DNA of 23,834 nt from assembly GCA_900540475.1 (NCBI GenBank), contig UQGG01000081.1:1-23834 (forward strand), read 5' to 3'. The stretch's first letter is position 1. The number at the start of each line of letters is the position of its first letter. The notes beneath the pieces are model-generated. The model was not told the DNA's origin. It worked only from the letters and a program-made list of their open reading frames with translations, and did no database searches. A program made the translations under genes and the position numbers. The DNA is from an uncultured Robinsoniella sp. GTDB lineage: Bacteria > Bacillota > Clostridia > Lachnospirales > Lachnospiraceae. Below are positions 14,659 to 23,596 of the stretch, in pieces.

Positions 14659-14814
14659 TTATCTTAATCTTTCTTTTACATTTTTTTCAAGCTGAACGAT
14701 CCTTCCATCCTGGATGATCACGGTAACGGCACCATACTGTACCGATTCAATCGCCTGAATAACCTTTGTTATATCCTCTCTCTGTCCGTAAGAATCCACT
14801 TTCTTTTTCTCCAT
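14659..14814 (-). CDS. YezD-family (DUF2292) small protein
   Basis: A 51-residue protein. The core ESVQYGAVTVIIQDGRIVQL followed by EKNVKERLR matches the YezD/DUF2292 family, small proteins often found at the front of sulfur-assimilation operons in Firmicutes; their molecular role is not established. The ATG at 14814 has AAGAGGTGG upstream, and that ribosome site touches the stop codon of the leader peptide, so translation of the two is probably coupled. The frame of an ATG at 14818 is not open to a sensible protein. Followed by the terminator in front of cysP. Confidence 0.8.
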   Translation of the reverse strand: MEKKKVDSYGQREDITKVIQAIESVQYGAVTVIIQDGRIVQLEKNVKERLR

Positions 14815-14825
14815 TCATCCACCTC

Positions 14826-14927
14826 TTAACTTTCATATGCAAATACAGCGTGCACCAGACAGGAACAACATCGGCACATTCGTGCTTCTTCTATGTATAT
14901 TTGATATTGGTTTCTTCGAATATTCAT
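14826..14927 (-). CDS. Cysteine-rich leader peptide of the sulfur operon
   Basis: A 33-codon frame, first in the transcript. Residues 18-23 read CRCCSC: codons TGC, TGT, TGT and TGT within six codons. A good ribosome site (AAAGGAG, 7 nt before the ATG at 14927) and close linkage to the next gene (its TAA abuts the next ribosome site) argue that it is translated. Cys-codon clusters in short leaders of sulfur genes are known from actinobacteria, where ribosome stalling under cysteine shortage controls the following genes; the same logic here is inference. It could instead be a small metal-binding protein. No family name is known to me. Confidence 0.65.
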   Translation of the reverse strand: MNIRRNQYQIYIEEARMCRCCSCLVHAVFAYES

Positions 14928-15000
14928 GTGAATTCTCCTTTCATGCTTTTACTAATCCCATATAACCTATTAAGTATATCAAGTAAGTATGATATTAGCT

Positions 15001-15028
15001 ATTATATCCTTAATTTTACATTTGTCAA
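15001..15028 (-). promoter_or_regulatory. Main promoter of the cys operon
   Basis: On the minus strand TTGACA (15023-15028), 16 nt, TATAAT (15001-15006): a near-consensus sigma-A promoter. The expected start is near 14994, about 67 nt before the leader peptide ATG. Confidence 0.8.
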
Positions 15029-15042
15029 GTGGTTTTTGAAAA

Positions 15043-15069
15043 ATGACTATAAAATATGAATGAAGTCAT
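15043..15069 (-). promoter_or_regulatory. Dyad upstream of the cys promoter, possible LysR-type site
   Basis: ATGACT (15043-15048) and AGTCAT (15064-15069) form an inverted repeat with 15 nt between, centred about 62 nt before the expected transcription start. LysR-type activators of sulfur operons (CysB, CysL) usually bind near -65. The assignment is inference. Confidence 0.35.
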
Positions 15070-15153
15070 GGAACCGACGTTATGAAATCCTTAATTCTTA
15101 TTAAACATATGATGGCTCACAGAAAATATATGCGCAATTTAAGTATATAGAAA

Positions 15154-15187
15154 TGGAATGCCACAGCTCAAATGCTGTGGCATTCCA
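15154..15187 (-). terminator. Terminator overlapping the end of the MATE gene
   Basis: A perfect 14-bp stem (TGGAATGCCACAGC with GCTGTGGCATTCCA) and a 6-nt loop that contains the MATE stop codon. On the minus strand it is followed by a short U-rich tract. Confidence 0.7.
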
Positions 15188-16529
15188 TTCCTCTCCCTTT
15201 TTTCAAATATTTTCCGCTTCTTACCCGGTACAAAAAGCATATTGAGCGGAAAAGCCAGTCAATAGCCATTGCTGCCCATACTCCCATTAGCCCCATTTCA
15301 AAATATAATCCAAGCAGATAACTGAACCCTACCCGGAATATCCACATGGAACCAATGGATACCACCATGGTATAAGGAGCATCAAAAGATGCCCGAAGTA
15401 CATTTGGAAGAGAAAAAGCCAACGGCCAGAGCAGCGCCGCACAGATACTGTGAAAGATAACAATCTGCTTAGCCATCCCGGAGGCCTCCGGGGAGACATG
15501 ATACATTCCTACAATGGGACCAGCCATTAAAATAATGCCTGTGTTCAACAGCGCCATAAACAGATAGGCATACTTTATCAGCTTAACGGTATAACGCCTG
15601 GCCTCCCCAAAAGCCCCGGCGCCCACGGACTGCCCCACCACAGTTATCAGCGCCGTTCCAACTGCAGATGCGGGTATCACTGCACATCCGGCAACCACCC
15701 CTACAATGGCATTGGCAGCAATTGCAGCCGTGCCAAATCCGGCGACCAGACTTTGGACCAGTATCTTTCCAACCTGGAAAATGCAGTTATCAAGCCCGGT
15801 AGGAATCCCGATCCTCAAAATATCCTTGATAATCCCAGGTTGAAATCCCAGCCGGAAACGTCTTTCATAATGAATGTCTTTCTTCTGGTCATGAAGAACA
15901 ACCAGCATAATCACAGCTCCTGCCACCCTGGATAATAACGTTGAAAATGCAACCCCAAACACTCCCATATGAAATACAAAGATCAGAATTGCATTCCCGG
16001 TTACGTTCATAATATTCATCAGAATAGAGGTGTACATCGCCGTTTTAGAATTGCCCATTGACCGCAGCAGAGCCGTACTGGCACTGTAAATCCCCAGGAA
16101 TGGAAAGGATAATGCAGTAAGATAAAAATAGACCACCGCATTTTCCATTACCGCTTTTTCAACATTTCCAAAAATTTTTGTGAGGATTAACCGATTGCCA
16201 GCCAGGGATATCACCATGATCAAAACTGCCGTTCCCGTAATGGAAAGCAGCAGCTGATCTGCTGTTTTACAGGCTTTCTGCCTGTTTTTTTCGCCCAGCC
16301 GGTGTGCCGCCACAACTGCTCCCCCGGTTGACAGACATACAAAAACGTTAATCAGTAAGATGTTAATGGAATCAACCAGGGAAACTCCGGATACCGCTGC
16401 TTCTCCAACCCCGGACACCATAACGGTATCCGCCATTCCAACCGTAACTCCAAGGATTTGTTCCAGAATTAATGGAATAATTAATGCCTTTAACTGCCTG
16501 TTTGAAAATATTTCTTTTTCATTTCCCAT
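15168..16529 (-). CDS. MATE-family multidrug/cation antiporter
   Basis: 453 residues with about twelve membrane segments arranged as two similar halves. The N-terminus (LIIPLILEQILGVTVGMADT) and segments such as GLDNCIFQVGKILVQSLV are typical of MATE exporters, which use Na+ or H+ gradients to expel organic cations and drugs. The substrate cannot be predicted. The ribosome site before the ATG is weak. It lies 51 nt downstream of the mannosidase gene with no terminator between, so it is probably in the same transcript, though a functional link is not evident. Confidence 0.87.
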   Translation of the reverse strand: MGNEKEIFSNRQLKALIIPLILEQILGVTVGMADTVMVSGVGEAAVSGVSLVDSINILLINVFVCLSTGGAVVAAHRLGEKNRQKACKTADQLLLSITGTAVLIMVISLAGNRLILTKIFGNVEKAVMENAVVYFYLTALSFPFLGIYSASTALLRSMGNSKTAMYTSILMNIMNVTGNAILIFVFHMGVFGVAFSTLLSRVAGAVIMLVVLHDQKKDIHYERRFRLGFQPGIIKDILRIGIPTGLDNCIFQVGKILVQSLVAGFGTAAIAANAIVGVVAGCAVIPASAVGTALITVVGQSVGAGAFGEARRYTVKLIKYAYLFMALLNTGIILMAGPIVGMYHVSPEASGMAKQIVIFHSICAALLWPLAFSLPNVLRASFDAPYTMVVSIGSMWIFRVGFSYLLGLYFEMGLMGVWAAMAIDWLFRSICFLYRVRSGKYLKKGRGMECHSI

Positions 16530-16580
16530 CTTTAATCTCTGTCTTTCTACGAATCTTTTATCCGTTCTAAAATTTTCATT

Positions 16581-19079
16581 TTATATCAACATACTGCATT
16601 CCCGGATTCCATCTGCGTTTATTCTCAGCGTTTTTATTTCATATGGCTGAAATTGGAGCGCTGTTTCTTTTAGTTGAAATTGGAAATTATCTGCCTTCAC
16701 GACTGCTTTCACAACTGTCTCTACCCTGGTTCCGGAAGTTTCAAACAGACGGATGATCATATCTTCCCCGCTATCTACATTCATTTTTAAAACAGAGCAG
16801 GTCACACTGTCTGACAATACCTGAAGCAATCCTGCTCTTTTTTTCCAGCTGTTGCCGCTGTGGCAGCTGTCCCCCAGGTATTTCACCGGCATCATCAGAA
16901 AATCCGCTTCCTGAAATAACCGCTGGTTAGAGAGAGGCTCTGTGTGTGGAAGCAGTTCCAGCTTAAAATCATAACTGCCCTGATTCATATAGCGGTATTG
17001 GAGAGATTCTTCCAGCGGTCCGCCCTTTCCTCTGGCAAATACAACGCTTCTTGACAGTATAAGCCGGTATTCTCTGCCCGCCTGGCGGACGCCATAAGTA
17101 CTGTCATTAAAAACCGCAATACCGCTGCCGTCCTGATTTTCCATATCTGCAAAGCGGTGCTGGTAATATTCACTGTCATCCGGAGTAATTTTCTGTTCCA
17201 CGTAAAATGCCGTTTCTGATTTAACCAGTGGCTTTTCATCCAAACCCGGAACGCAGTAACAGATCTGGCAATGGCGTTCCATATTTGTCAGTGTAACTGA
17301 AAGTTTCAGCAGATCACTCCCCTTTTCCAGTATATAATCTATTGCGATCTCTGACTTGTTATAATATAAAAGACTTCTCACGATCTGCCGCATCGGCGTT
17401 GTTTCGATTAATTGTATCTTCCCGGCAGAGAAGGTTCCCAGAAGCTCTTCTTTTAATTCTGTTTCACCCCAGGCACCCCTGTCATCATAGAATACTTTAA
17501 TCGCAATCTCTTTCCCCAGGAGTTCCCTGCCACCCTTTTTTACGGAGTCGGGACAGCCCGTTGTTTCATTCATATGTACTTTTAGAATTCCATTATCCAT
17601 CACGTTGTCCTGATATACCAGACAATTGGTGTCCGGCGCCTGTTCCGGTCCTTCCATTACCGTCCGGTACAGTGTATATCCATATGCCGGAACATCTGCT
17701 TCAAACAGAATTCCTTTTCTGGATTCTGGCGCACTTACCTGATAGCCGGTTTCACAATAGGGGATCTCTCTTCCCTTCCAGTCCCGAAGCCGCAATTGTT
17801 TTTTCCCGGCTCTTGGTACATAGAGGTCTGCACAGAATTTCCCCTGATACCTGCACCCGGTAGGATTATACAGGATCAGCGGGAATCCTTCTCCTCTGGT
17901 ATCAATTTGGTTTGCCATTGCCTGTATAGCGTTTCGGATAATTTTTCTGGCTGCCGCCACTGCTCCTTTTAATTCCTCGCAGGTTTCATTTCGGGCAGAT
18001 TCAATGCTTGTTCCAGCCAATACATCGTGAAACTGATTAAAGAGAACCTCTTTCCAGGCATCATCCAGCAGATTTTCAGCAGATTCTTTTCTGGTACCGG
18101 TAAACGAAACCGCCATGGCATACATAGATTCTGCCTCCAGCAATGCCCATTCCGCCTTGCGGTTTAATTGCTTCAGTTCACAATCAGAACTGTAACACCC
18201 CTGGAAAATGCGCCCCAGCTCACCTTCAAAAGTTTGCAGCTGATCTCTATTCACCTTGTTAAAAAATTCATCAATAGTTGAGAAATCCAGGTCTAAGTCC
18301 CGCCGTTCTTCTTTCAGTTCATAAACCGAGCGGATATTTTCTATGGTAGGTCCCCCTCCATGGTTGCCTACCCCATAGAAGACAGCCATCCGGTCCACAT
18401 CATATTCCTCCATTGCAGCAAGACTTTCCGATAAATTAATTTCCATAGCAGGCCTTGTCCATGCCATGTATTCTCCTCCGGTCCGTTCTGCAGCAACGCT
18501 GCTTCCATCCGGAGATTTCCATAGAAATACCGGGGGAGTACGAAGCTTTTCTTTATCTGGTCTTGAAGTGACGTAATTCTCTATCCCGCAGCCCTTTAAG
18601 ATAGCCGGAAGATTTGCTCCATGCCCAAAGCTGTCTACGTTATAAGCTGTTTTGACCTCTATTCCAAAGTTCTCCCGAACAAACCGCTGGCTGTATAAGA
18701 AATGCCGAATTAAGCTTTCTCCGGAGGGCAGATTGCAGTCCGGTTCCACCCACATGCCTCCAGCAATATTCCATCTGCCCTCTTCCACTCTTTTTTGAAT
18801 TCTCTGAAACTGTTCCGGACAGTTTTCTTTCATCCATTCCAGATAAGCAATACTGCTGTGGGTAAATTTAAAATCAGGAAATTCTTCCATTCGGTCTAAT
18901 GCTGACATAAAGGATGACTTTACTTCCTGCATTCCCTCATACCGGTTCCAAAGCCAGACCGGGTCAATATGAGTATTCCCGATCATATGAATCTTTTTTA
19001 CCGTTTTCTGCTTTGGTGCTTCATTTTTACTTTGCCCAGCCTTTTTCTGCTCCGTGATCTGCTCTATGATCTGATCCAT
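16581..19079 (-). CDS. Alpha-mannosidase, GH38 family
   Basis: About 832 residues, no signal peptide, so cytoplasmic. It removes alpha-linked mannose from imported glycan fragments. Metal ligands and catalytic residues of GH38 are visible: His37/Asp39 (NTHIDPVW), nucleophile Asp149 (YNVDSFGHG) and His351 (NQFHDVLAGTS). The N-terminal 25 residues are a Lys/Gln/Glu-rich extension. The ATG at 19079 is preferred because GGAG lies 7 nt upstream; that site falls inside the frame of the more upstream ATG at 19091. The beta-sandwich C-terminal domain is complete. It lies between the MBL-fold gene and the MATE gene. Confidence 0.9.
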   Translation of the reverse strand: MDQIIEQITEQKKAGQSKNEAPKQKTVKKIHMIGNTHIDPVWLWNRYEGMQEVKSSFMSALDRMEEFPDFKFTHSSIAYLEWMKENCPEQFQRIQKRVEEGRWNIAGGMWVEPDCNLPSGESLIRHFLYSQRFVRENFGIEVKTAYNVDSFGHGANLPAILKGCGIENYVTSRPDKEKLRTPPVFLWKSPDGSSVAAERTGGEYMAWTRPAMEINLSESLAAMEEYDVDRMAVFYGVGNHGGGPTIENIRSVYELKEERRDLDLDFSTIDEFFNKVNRDQLQTFEGELGRIFQGCYSSDCELKQLNRKAEWALLEAESMYAMAVSFTGTRKESAENLLDDAWKEVLFNQFHDVLAGTSIESARNETCEELKGAVAAARKIIRNAIQAMANQIDTRGEGFPLILYNPTGCRYQGKFCADLYVPRAGKKQLRLRDWKGREIPYCETGYQVSAPESRKGILFEADVPAYGYTLYRTVMEGPEQAPDTNCLVYQDNVMDNGILKVHMNETTGCPDSVKKGGRELLGKEIAIKVFYDDRGAWGETELKEELLGTFSAGKIQLIETTPMRQIVRSLLYYNKSEIAIDYILEKGSDLLKLSVTLTNMERHCQICYCVPGLDEKPLVKSETAFYVEQKITPDDSEYYQHRFADMENQDGSGIAVFNDSTYGVRQAGREYRLILSRSVVFARGKGGPLEESLQYRYMNQGSYDFKLELLPHTEPLSNQRLFQEADFLMMPVKYLGDSCHSGNSWKKRAGLLQVLSDSVTCSVLKMNVDSGEDMIIRLFETSGTRVETVVKAVVKADNFQFQLKETALQFQPYEIKTLRINADGIRECSMLI

Positions 19080-19183
19080 AATCTTCTCCATTCCGCCGCT
19101 GATGACTGCGGCATTTATATAATTTGAAATATGTTAAACCCGAACCCTGCCTATTGACCGGTAAAGCGGCATGTACCTACACT

Positions 19184-19906
19184 TTAATAGCGAAACGCTT
19201 CCTTCATTGGCTTAAACCAGGGATTATAATATACGCCGAACTGGTGCTTCGCATCCATTAACCTTCTGTCGGCGTCCGCAATAACATTTGCCCCAACATG
19301 CCCGAAACTAAAGCCATCAAAATGCATGGACGTGAGCTTATTCAGACTCTCCAGCCAAAGTTTTGCATCAGACCCAATCTCTTTGCTAAAGCCGCCCCAG
19401 ACCGTGTCCCCTGCAACTAAAAATTGATAACCGGCACAATCCAATGCGAAGCAGACGCTTCCTCTTGTATGCCCTGGCGTGTGAAGCACAGTCATTGAAA
19501 TCTGATTTCCAAAATTTATCTGCTCACCATCCTTTAGGTATCCATTCACCATACAGGAAGGAAATAGATTTCCATAAAGCAAATCTGCTGTAGTCAAAAT
19601 GGGATCTCCTGTTTCCACCTGCCACGCATCAGCTTCATGGATCATCAATCTGCATTTAAATTCCTTCTGAAATAACGCTGCCGCTCCAACATGGTCGTAA
19701 TGGCCATGGGTTCCATAAATACCGCGGATATCTCCCGGAGAAAATCCCAGTGATCGAATATTCTCTGTAATCTGTGAGTATCCGTTTGGGGTTCCGCAGT
19801 CTAACAGGTACAGTCCCGATTCTCCCTCGATCAGATATGCGGCGGCATCGAAGGAATGTGACAGCGATACGCCTGCCACCATGTAAACATGATTCATTAG
19901 TTTCAT
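19184..19906 (-). CDS. MBL-fold metallo-hydrolase
   Basis: 240 residues. Metal ligands of the metallo-beta-lactamase fold are intact: THGHYDH (residues 66-72), His142 or His146 (LHTPGHTRGS), Asp167 (VAGDTVW) and His203 (SFGHVG). The family includes glyoxalase II, lactonases and other hydrolases; the substrate here is unknown. The context with a mannosidase suggests a sugar lactone or ester, but that is inference. The ATG has AAGGAG about 9 nt upstream. It is the first gene of the MBL-mannosidase-MATE group. Confidence 0.85.
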   Translation of the reverse strand: MKLMNHVYMVAGVSLSHSFDAAAYLIEGESGLYLLDCGTPNGYSQITENIRSLGFSPGDIRGIYGTHGHYDHVGAAALFQKEFKCRLMIHEADAWQVETGDPILTTADLLYGNLFPSCMVNGYLKDGEQINFGNQISMTVLHTPGHTRGSVCFALDCAGYQFLVAGDTVWGGFSKEIGSDAKLWLESLNKLTSMHFDGFSFGHVGANVIADADRRLMDAKHQFGVYYNPWFKPMKEAFRY

Positions 19907-20097
19907 AGCTTGTCTCCTTTTGCATGATTGAAAGTAGGTTGAAAAATTATTTGCATTTTACCAAATTCAAAATATAATCATTTTGTTTTCACTTTATATC
20001 CATTTTATATTTAAATATGATTTTTTACAAGGTTTAATTTTATTATTTCTCATTTTATTTCATTTTTATATCATATAGTTATCAATTATTTGTCGCA
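19907..20097 (-). other. AT-rich upstream region of the MBL-fold gene
   Basis: About 190 bases of very AT-rich DNA with several weak promoter-like matches (for example TTGTAA and TATAAA on minus) but no single clear promoter. It separates two transcription units. No RNA gene or reading frame is seen. Confidence 0.4.
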
Positions 20098-20143
20098 TAA
20101 AAAGAAAAAGAACCGGAATGATTGCAATCCGATTCTTTTTCTT
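20098..20143 (-). terminator. Terminator after the PLP enzyme gene
   Basis: A 16-bp stem (20102-20117 with 20128-20143) that is fully paired in the minus-strand RNA through one G-U, and ends in a U-run. It lies immediately after the stop codon. Confidence 0.8.
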
Positions 20144-20147
20144 CGTC

Positions 20148-21284
20148 CTATATGCACTTTGCCATTGCCAGTTCCAGATCTTCTATTAATGTTTCTGTAT
20201 TTTCCAAACCTATATGAACCCGGACCATTCCTTTTTTAACAGTATCTGTATCCCTATCTGCCTTGGTGCCCACAGGCAGAAACATGCTCTCATATCCGCC
20301 CCAGCTTGGTCCTTCATAAAACATTCGAAGCTCTCTGGAGATATTTTCTATCGTATCCGGAGGTAAGTCAAATACAAGGCTCATAAGTCCACTGCCGCCA
20401 CTCATTTGTTTTTTCGCCAGCAAATACTGGGGATGGCTTTCATGCCACGGATAAATAATTTCTTTTATAAAAGAATGTCCCACAAAATGATTCACAAATT
20501 CCAACGCATTTTTCTGATGCTGCGGCATACGTACAGATAGTGTGCGAATCCCACGAAGCAGCAGCCAGGAATCAAAAGGACTCATTACCGCCCCAAACAG
20601 TTCCCTTTCATTCAATGAAATCTGATTGATATCTTCCTCCTTCCCCACAACTATACCACCGATAATATCACTGTGCCCGCCCATATATTTTGATGCGGAA
20701 TGCACCACCATATCTATGCCATATGCAAGCGGTTGTTGGTATATGGGGGTAGCATATGTATTATCCATCACTGTTGCAGCACCATGTCTCTTTGCAACTT
20801 CCACCACCTCTTTTAAATTCTGCAAGTGAAATAAATAGGTAGAGGGACTTTCCAGATAAATAAGGCTTGTATTCGACGTAACTGCTGCTTCTATTTCATC
20901 TGTATCTATACCGGATACAAAAGTGACACTTACATTAAATTTTTTTAAATAATCTTCCAAAAATCTTCTTGCCGGCCCATAACAGCTTGCCACTCCTACT
21001 ACATGGCAGCCCCCCTTAATATAATGCATAATAGCAGCTGAAATCGCACCCATTCCTGAGGAAAAACACTTTGCTTTTTCTCCCTTTTCAAGGGCTGCAA
21101 TTTTTTCTTCTGCTATCTCTGTTGTTGGGTTGCTCACTCTTGTATATGCATACCGTCCTTCTTTTCCGTTTTCATTATTCGGGCAATCTACAAATATGGA
21201 GGATTGAAAAATAGGCGGTGTAACTGCTCCTAAATACCGTTCACTGAGGTCACCAAGATGCGTACATATATCTTCCTGTCTCAT
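20148..21284 (-). CDS. PLP-dependent Cys/Met metabolism enzyme
   Basis: 378 residues of the cystathionine gamma-synthase/beta-lyase/methionine gamma-lyase family. The PLP-binding Lys199 is in HSASKYMGGHSD, Asp174 in VMDNTYATP holds the PLP nitrogen, and YTRVSNPT (47-54) is the phosphate-binding loop from the partner subunit. Which reaction it performs cannot be told from motifs; gamma- and beta-lyases are close. It follows the fucosidase gene by 16 nt and is in the same transcript, an unusual partner for a glycosidase. The start is ATG at 21284 with a GGAAAGG site about 10 nt upstream. Confidence 0.85.
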   Translation of the reverse strand: MRQEDICTHLGDLSERYLGAVTPPIFQSSIFVDCPNNENGKEGRYAYTRVSNPTTEIAEEKIAALEKGEKAKCFSSGMGAISAAIMHYIKGGCHVVGVASCYGPARRFLEDYLKKFNVSVTFVSGIDTDEIEAAVTSNTSLIYLESPSTYLFHLQNLKEVVEVAKRHGAATVMDNTYATPIYQQPLAYGIDMVVHSASKYMGGHSDIIGGIVVGKEEDINQISLNERELFGAVMSPFDSWLLLRGIRTLSVRMPQHQKNALEFVNHFVGHSFIKEIIYPWHESHPQYLLAKKQMSGGSGLMSLVFDLPPDTIENISRELRMFYEGPSWGGYESMFLPVGTKADRDTDTVKKGMVRVHIGLENTETLIEDLELAMAKCI

Positions 21285-21300
21285 TTCGTCCGACCTTTCC

Positions 21301-22545
21301 TTATCTCTCTATCGCTTCAAAAATAGGATCTTTTTCTTCTAATTCCAGGCAAATACAGTAATGCCTTTTTTCCTGGTAATCCACTGGAATACGCACTTCA
21401 ATAATACTGTTTCCTTCACAGGCTGTCATGCACCTGCACTCTAATTCCTTACCATTTTCAACAATATATGCTCTTTTTACCTGATTAGCAACATTCAGTA
21501 TCTCTATAATATTTTTCTTTTTCAGGACATGAAGATATAATTTGTAATCTTTTTGAGTAAATTCAGCCCAATCCATCTCATATGCATAATAACTCAGACG
21601 TTTCGTGCCGAAAAGAGCCTCTTGGTTTCGATTCACATAACCGCCTACTTCGTCCAGAATACCAAGGCTTTCTTCCGGAACATTACCCAAAGCATCGGGT
21701 CCTATATTTAACAGATAATTTCCACCCCTTCCATTTATTTTCAACAGAAGCTGTAATATCTCATCTGCACTCTTCCAATTATGGTCAAATCGATTAAATC
21801 CCCAGGTATCATTTAAAGTAGCAGGCACTTCCCAATCCCCATCATAAGGCAGCCTTGGGATAAAATTATCTGCAGTTGTAATATAATCTCCCAGATCATT
21901 TCCGATACGGCCGCTTACAATACATTCGGGCTGCAGGGATTTTACCAGTTCCACCAGCGATTTGCTCTGTTCATATGTAGTACTCATTGGTGTATCAAAC
22001 CAAATTAATGCAATATCACCATATTCTGTAAGCAATTCCGTAAGCTGTGGCTTCACTTTGTGATCTAAATAAAACTGATAGTCTTTCTTAGAATCGTCAT
22101 GATGCTGCATTAGTCCATTGGGATCATCCCAATCCTGAGCCTGTGAATAATAAAGTCCCAGCTTCATGCCGTATTTTTCACATGCCCTTTGCAGCTGGCG
22201 AAGTATGTCCTTTCCATAGGGTGTAGCTTTTACCACATTATAATCACTGCATTTTGAATCATACATTGCAAATCCTTCATGATGCTTGGCTGTAAAAACA
22301 ATATATTTCATTCCCCAGCCTTTTGCTCTTCTTACAATTGTATCCGCATCGAAATTTGCCGGATTAAACTGTTCTGCCAGCTTCTCATACTCTGACGGTG
22401 GAATGTTCAGATAATTCATAATCCACTCTGCAATATGTTCTGTTCTTTCTCCCTTGTATTCTCCTGCCAAAATGGCGTATAATCCCCAGTGAATAAATAG
22501 TCCAAATTTCGCTTCTTTAAACCATTGTTGTTTTGTATCTTTCAT
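21301..22545 (-). CDS. Alpha-L-fucosidase, GH29 family
   Basis: 414 residues, no signal peptide, hence cytoplasmic. It cleaves alpha-L-fucose from glycans. Typical GH29 blocks: KFGLFIHWGLYA (13-24), TAKHHEGFAMYDS (85-97), and the nucleophile Asp184 in IWFDTPMS. The acid/base residue cannot be assigned by eye because it varies within GH29. A short beta-type C-terminal domain follows. The ATG has AAAGGAG upstream, located inside the last codons of the LacI-type gene, with one base between the genes, so expression should follow the regulator. Confidence 0.88.
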   Translation of the reverse strand: MKDTKQQWFKEAKFGLFIHWGLYAILAGEYKGERTEHIAEWIMNYLNIPPSEYEKLAEQFNPANFDADTIVRRAKGWGMKYIVFTAKHHEGFAMYDSKCSDYNVVKATPYGKDILRQLQRACEKYGMKLGLYYSQAQDWDDPNGLMQHHDDSKKDYQFYLDHKVKPQLTELLTEYGDIALIWFDTPMSTTYEQSKSLVELVKSLQPECIVSGRIGNDLGDYITTADNFIPRLPYDGDWEVPATLNDTWGFNRFDHNWKSADEILQLLLKINGRGGNYLLNIGPDALGNVPEESLGILDEVGGYVNRNQEALFGTKRLSYYAYEMDWAEFTQKDYKLYLHVLKKKNIIEILNVANQVKRAYIVENGKELECRCMTACEGNSIIEVRIPVDYQEKRHYCICLELEEKDPIFEAIER

Positions 22546-22546
22546 A

Positions 22547-23572
22547 TTATTCTCCTTTACTTATATCCTTTACGGATCCTCTTTCTTTAAATACCGTTTT
22601 TACTTTCAGCTTTTTAGGACAATCTGAATAGTCTCCATCTATTCTTTTTAAGATTAAATCAATAGCACCTTTCGATATTTCATCTACTTTTTGACGAACA
22701 GATGTCAAACCGGGCTGAGTCATTACGGAAAACTCCAGATCGTCAAATGTGGCAAAAGACAATTCATCCGGTATTTTAATTTTCAAATTGTGAATGGCTG
22801 TAATTGCTCCCAGGCACATATTATAATTACAAACAAAAACTGCCGTAGGACGGCTTTTCTTATTCCAAAGTTCCATCATACACCGGTATCCGGAATCAAA
22901 ACTGAAATCTCCCTCTGCAATAAGTTCTCTATCAATCGGTAGATTGTAGTCTTCCATCGCCCGGATATAACCCCTGAAACGTTCTTCCGCCACGATAAGG
23001 CCTGCATTTGTCAGGCTCCTTCCCGTAATAATTCCAATTCTTTCATGCCCTTTCTGAATCAGATACTCTGTAGCCTCGTAGACTCCGGATGCAGAATTTG
23101 ACATTACATAATCCACATCTTCTCCCCGAACCTCACGATCCAGTGAAACAATGGGTATCTTTGCTTCTTTTGCTATGCGGATACAAGCTTCTGCCCCGAC
23201 AATCGATATAAGGAGAATTCCATCAACCTGCTTTCCCACCAAAGTTTCAACGGCTTTCTGCGCCTTTTCAGGACTGTTTCTATGGCAGCAGAAGAAAACA
23301 GAATATCCCCTTTCTTTTAAACTTCTCTCAATTTGTCCGGTAATTTTTGCAAAATACTGGTTCTCTAAGGTATCGGTTACAAGTCCAATGGTGTATGTTC
23401 TGGAACTTCTAAGCCCCCGGGCGGCTGTATTCGGTAGGTAACCCAGTTTACGTATTGCTTTTTCAATGGCTTCTTTATTCTTTTTCCGAACACTCCCGCC
23501 ATTCATATATTTTGAAATTGTAGAAGCCGCCACATTTGCTTCCCTTGCCACATCATTAATTGTAACTGCCAT
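22547..23572 (-). CDS. LacI-family transcriptional regulator
   Basis: 341 residues. The N-terminal helix-turn-helix (TINDVAREANVAASTISKYM, residues 4-23) and hinge (LGYLPNTAARGL) are followed by a sugar-binding periplasmic-protein-like domain (TIGLVTDTLENQYFAKI...). It probably represses the fucosidase operon, and perhaps the transporter to its right, until a sugar binds. The HTH has VAASTISK in place of the commoner VS..TVSR; it is otherwise regular. The ATG at 23572 has AGGAG about 9 nt upstream. Confidence 0.9.
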   Translation of the reverse strand: MAVTINDVAREANVAASTISKYMNGGSVRKKNKEAIEKAIRKLGYLPNTAARGLRSSRTYTIGLVTDTLENQYFAKITGQIERSLKERGYSVFFCCHRNSPEKAQKAVETLVGKQVDGILLISIVGAEACIRIAKEAKIPIVSLDREVRGEDVDYVMSNSASGVYEATEYLIQKGHERIGIITGRSLTNAGLIVAEERFRGYIRAMEDYNLPIDRELIAEGDFSFDSGYRCMMELWNKKSRPTAVFVCNYNMCLGAITAIHNLKIKIPDELSFATFDDLEFSVMTQPGLTSVRQKVDEISKGAIDLILKRIDGDYSDCPKKLKVKTVFKERGSVKDISKGE

Positions 23573-23596
23573 TTTTCACACTCCTGTATTTTCTTA

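Noticed and set aside
14538..15000. SAM riboswitch or Cys T-box ahead of the sulfur operon
   Set aside because: No T-box or S-box core motifs were found; most of the leader is taken up by two small coding genes, leaving only a terminator.
14766..15059. 97-codon plus-strand frame opposite the leader peptide
   Set aside because: It is antisense to three well-supported elements (YezD-like gene, leader peptide, promoter) and has no ribosome site.
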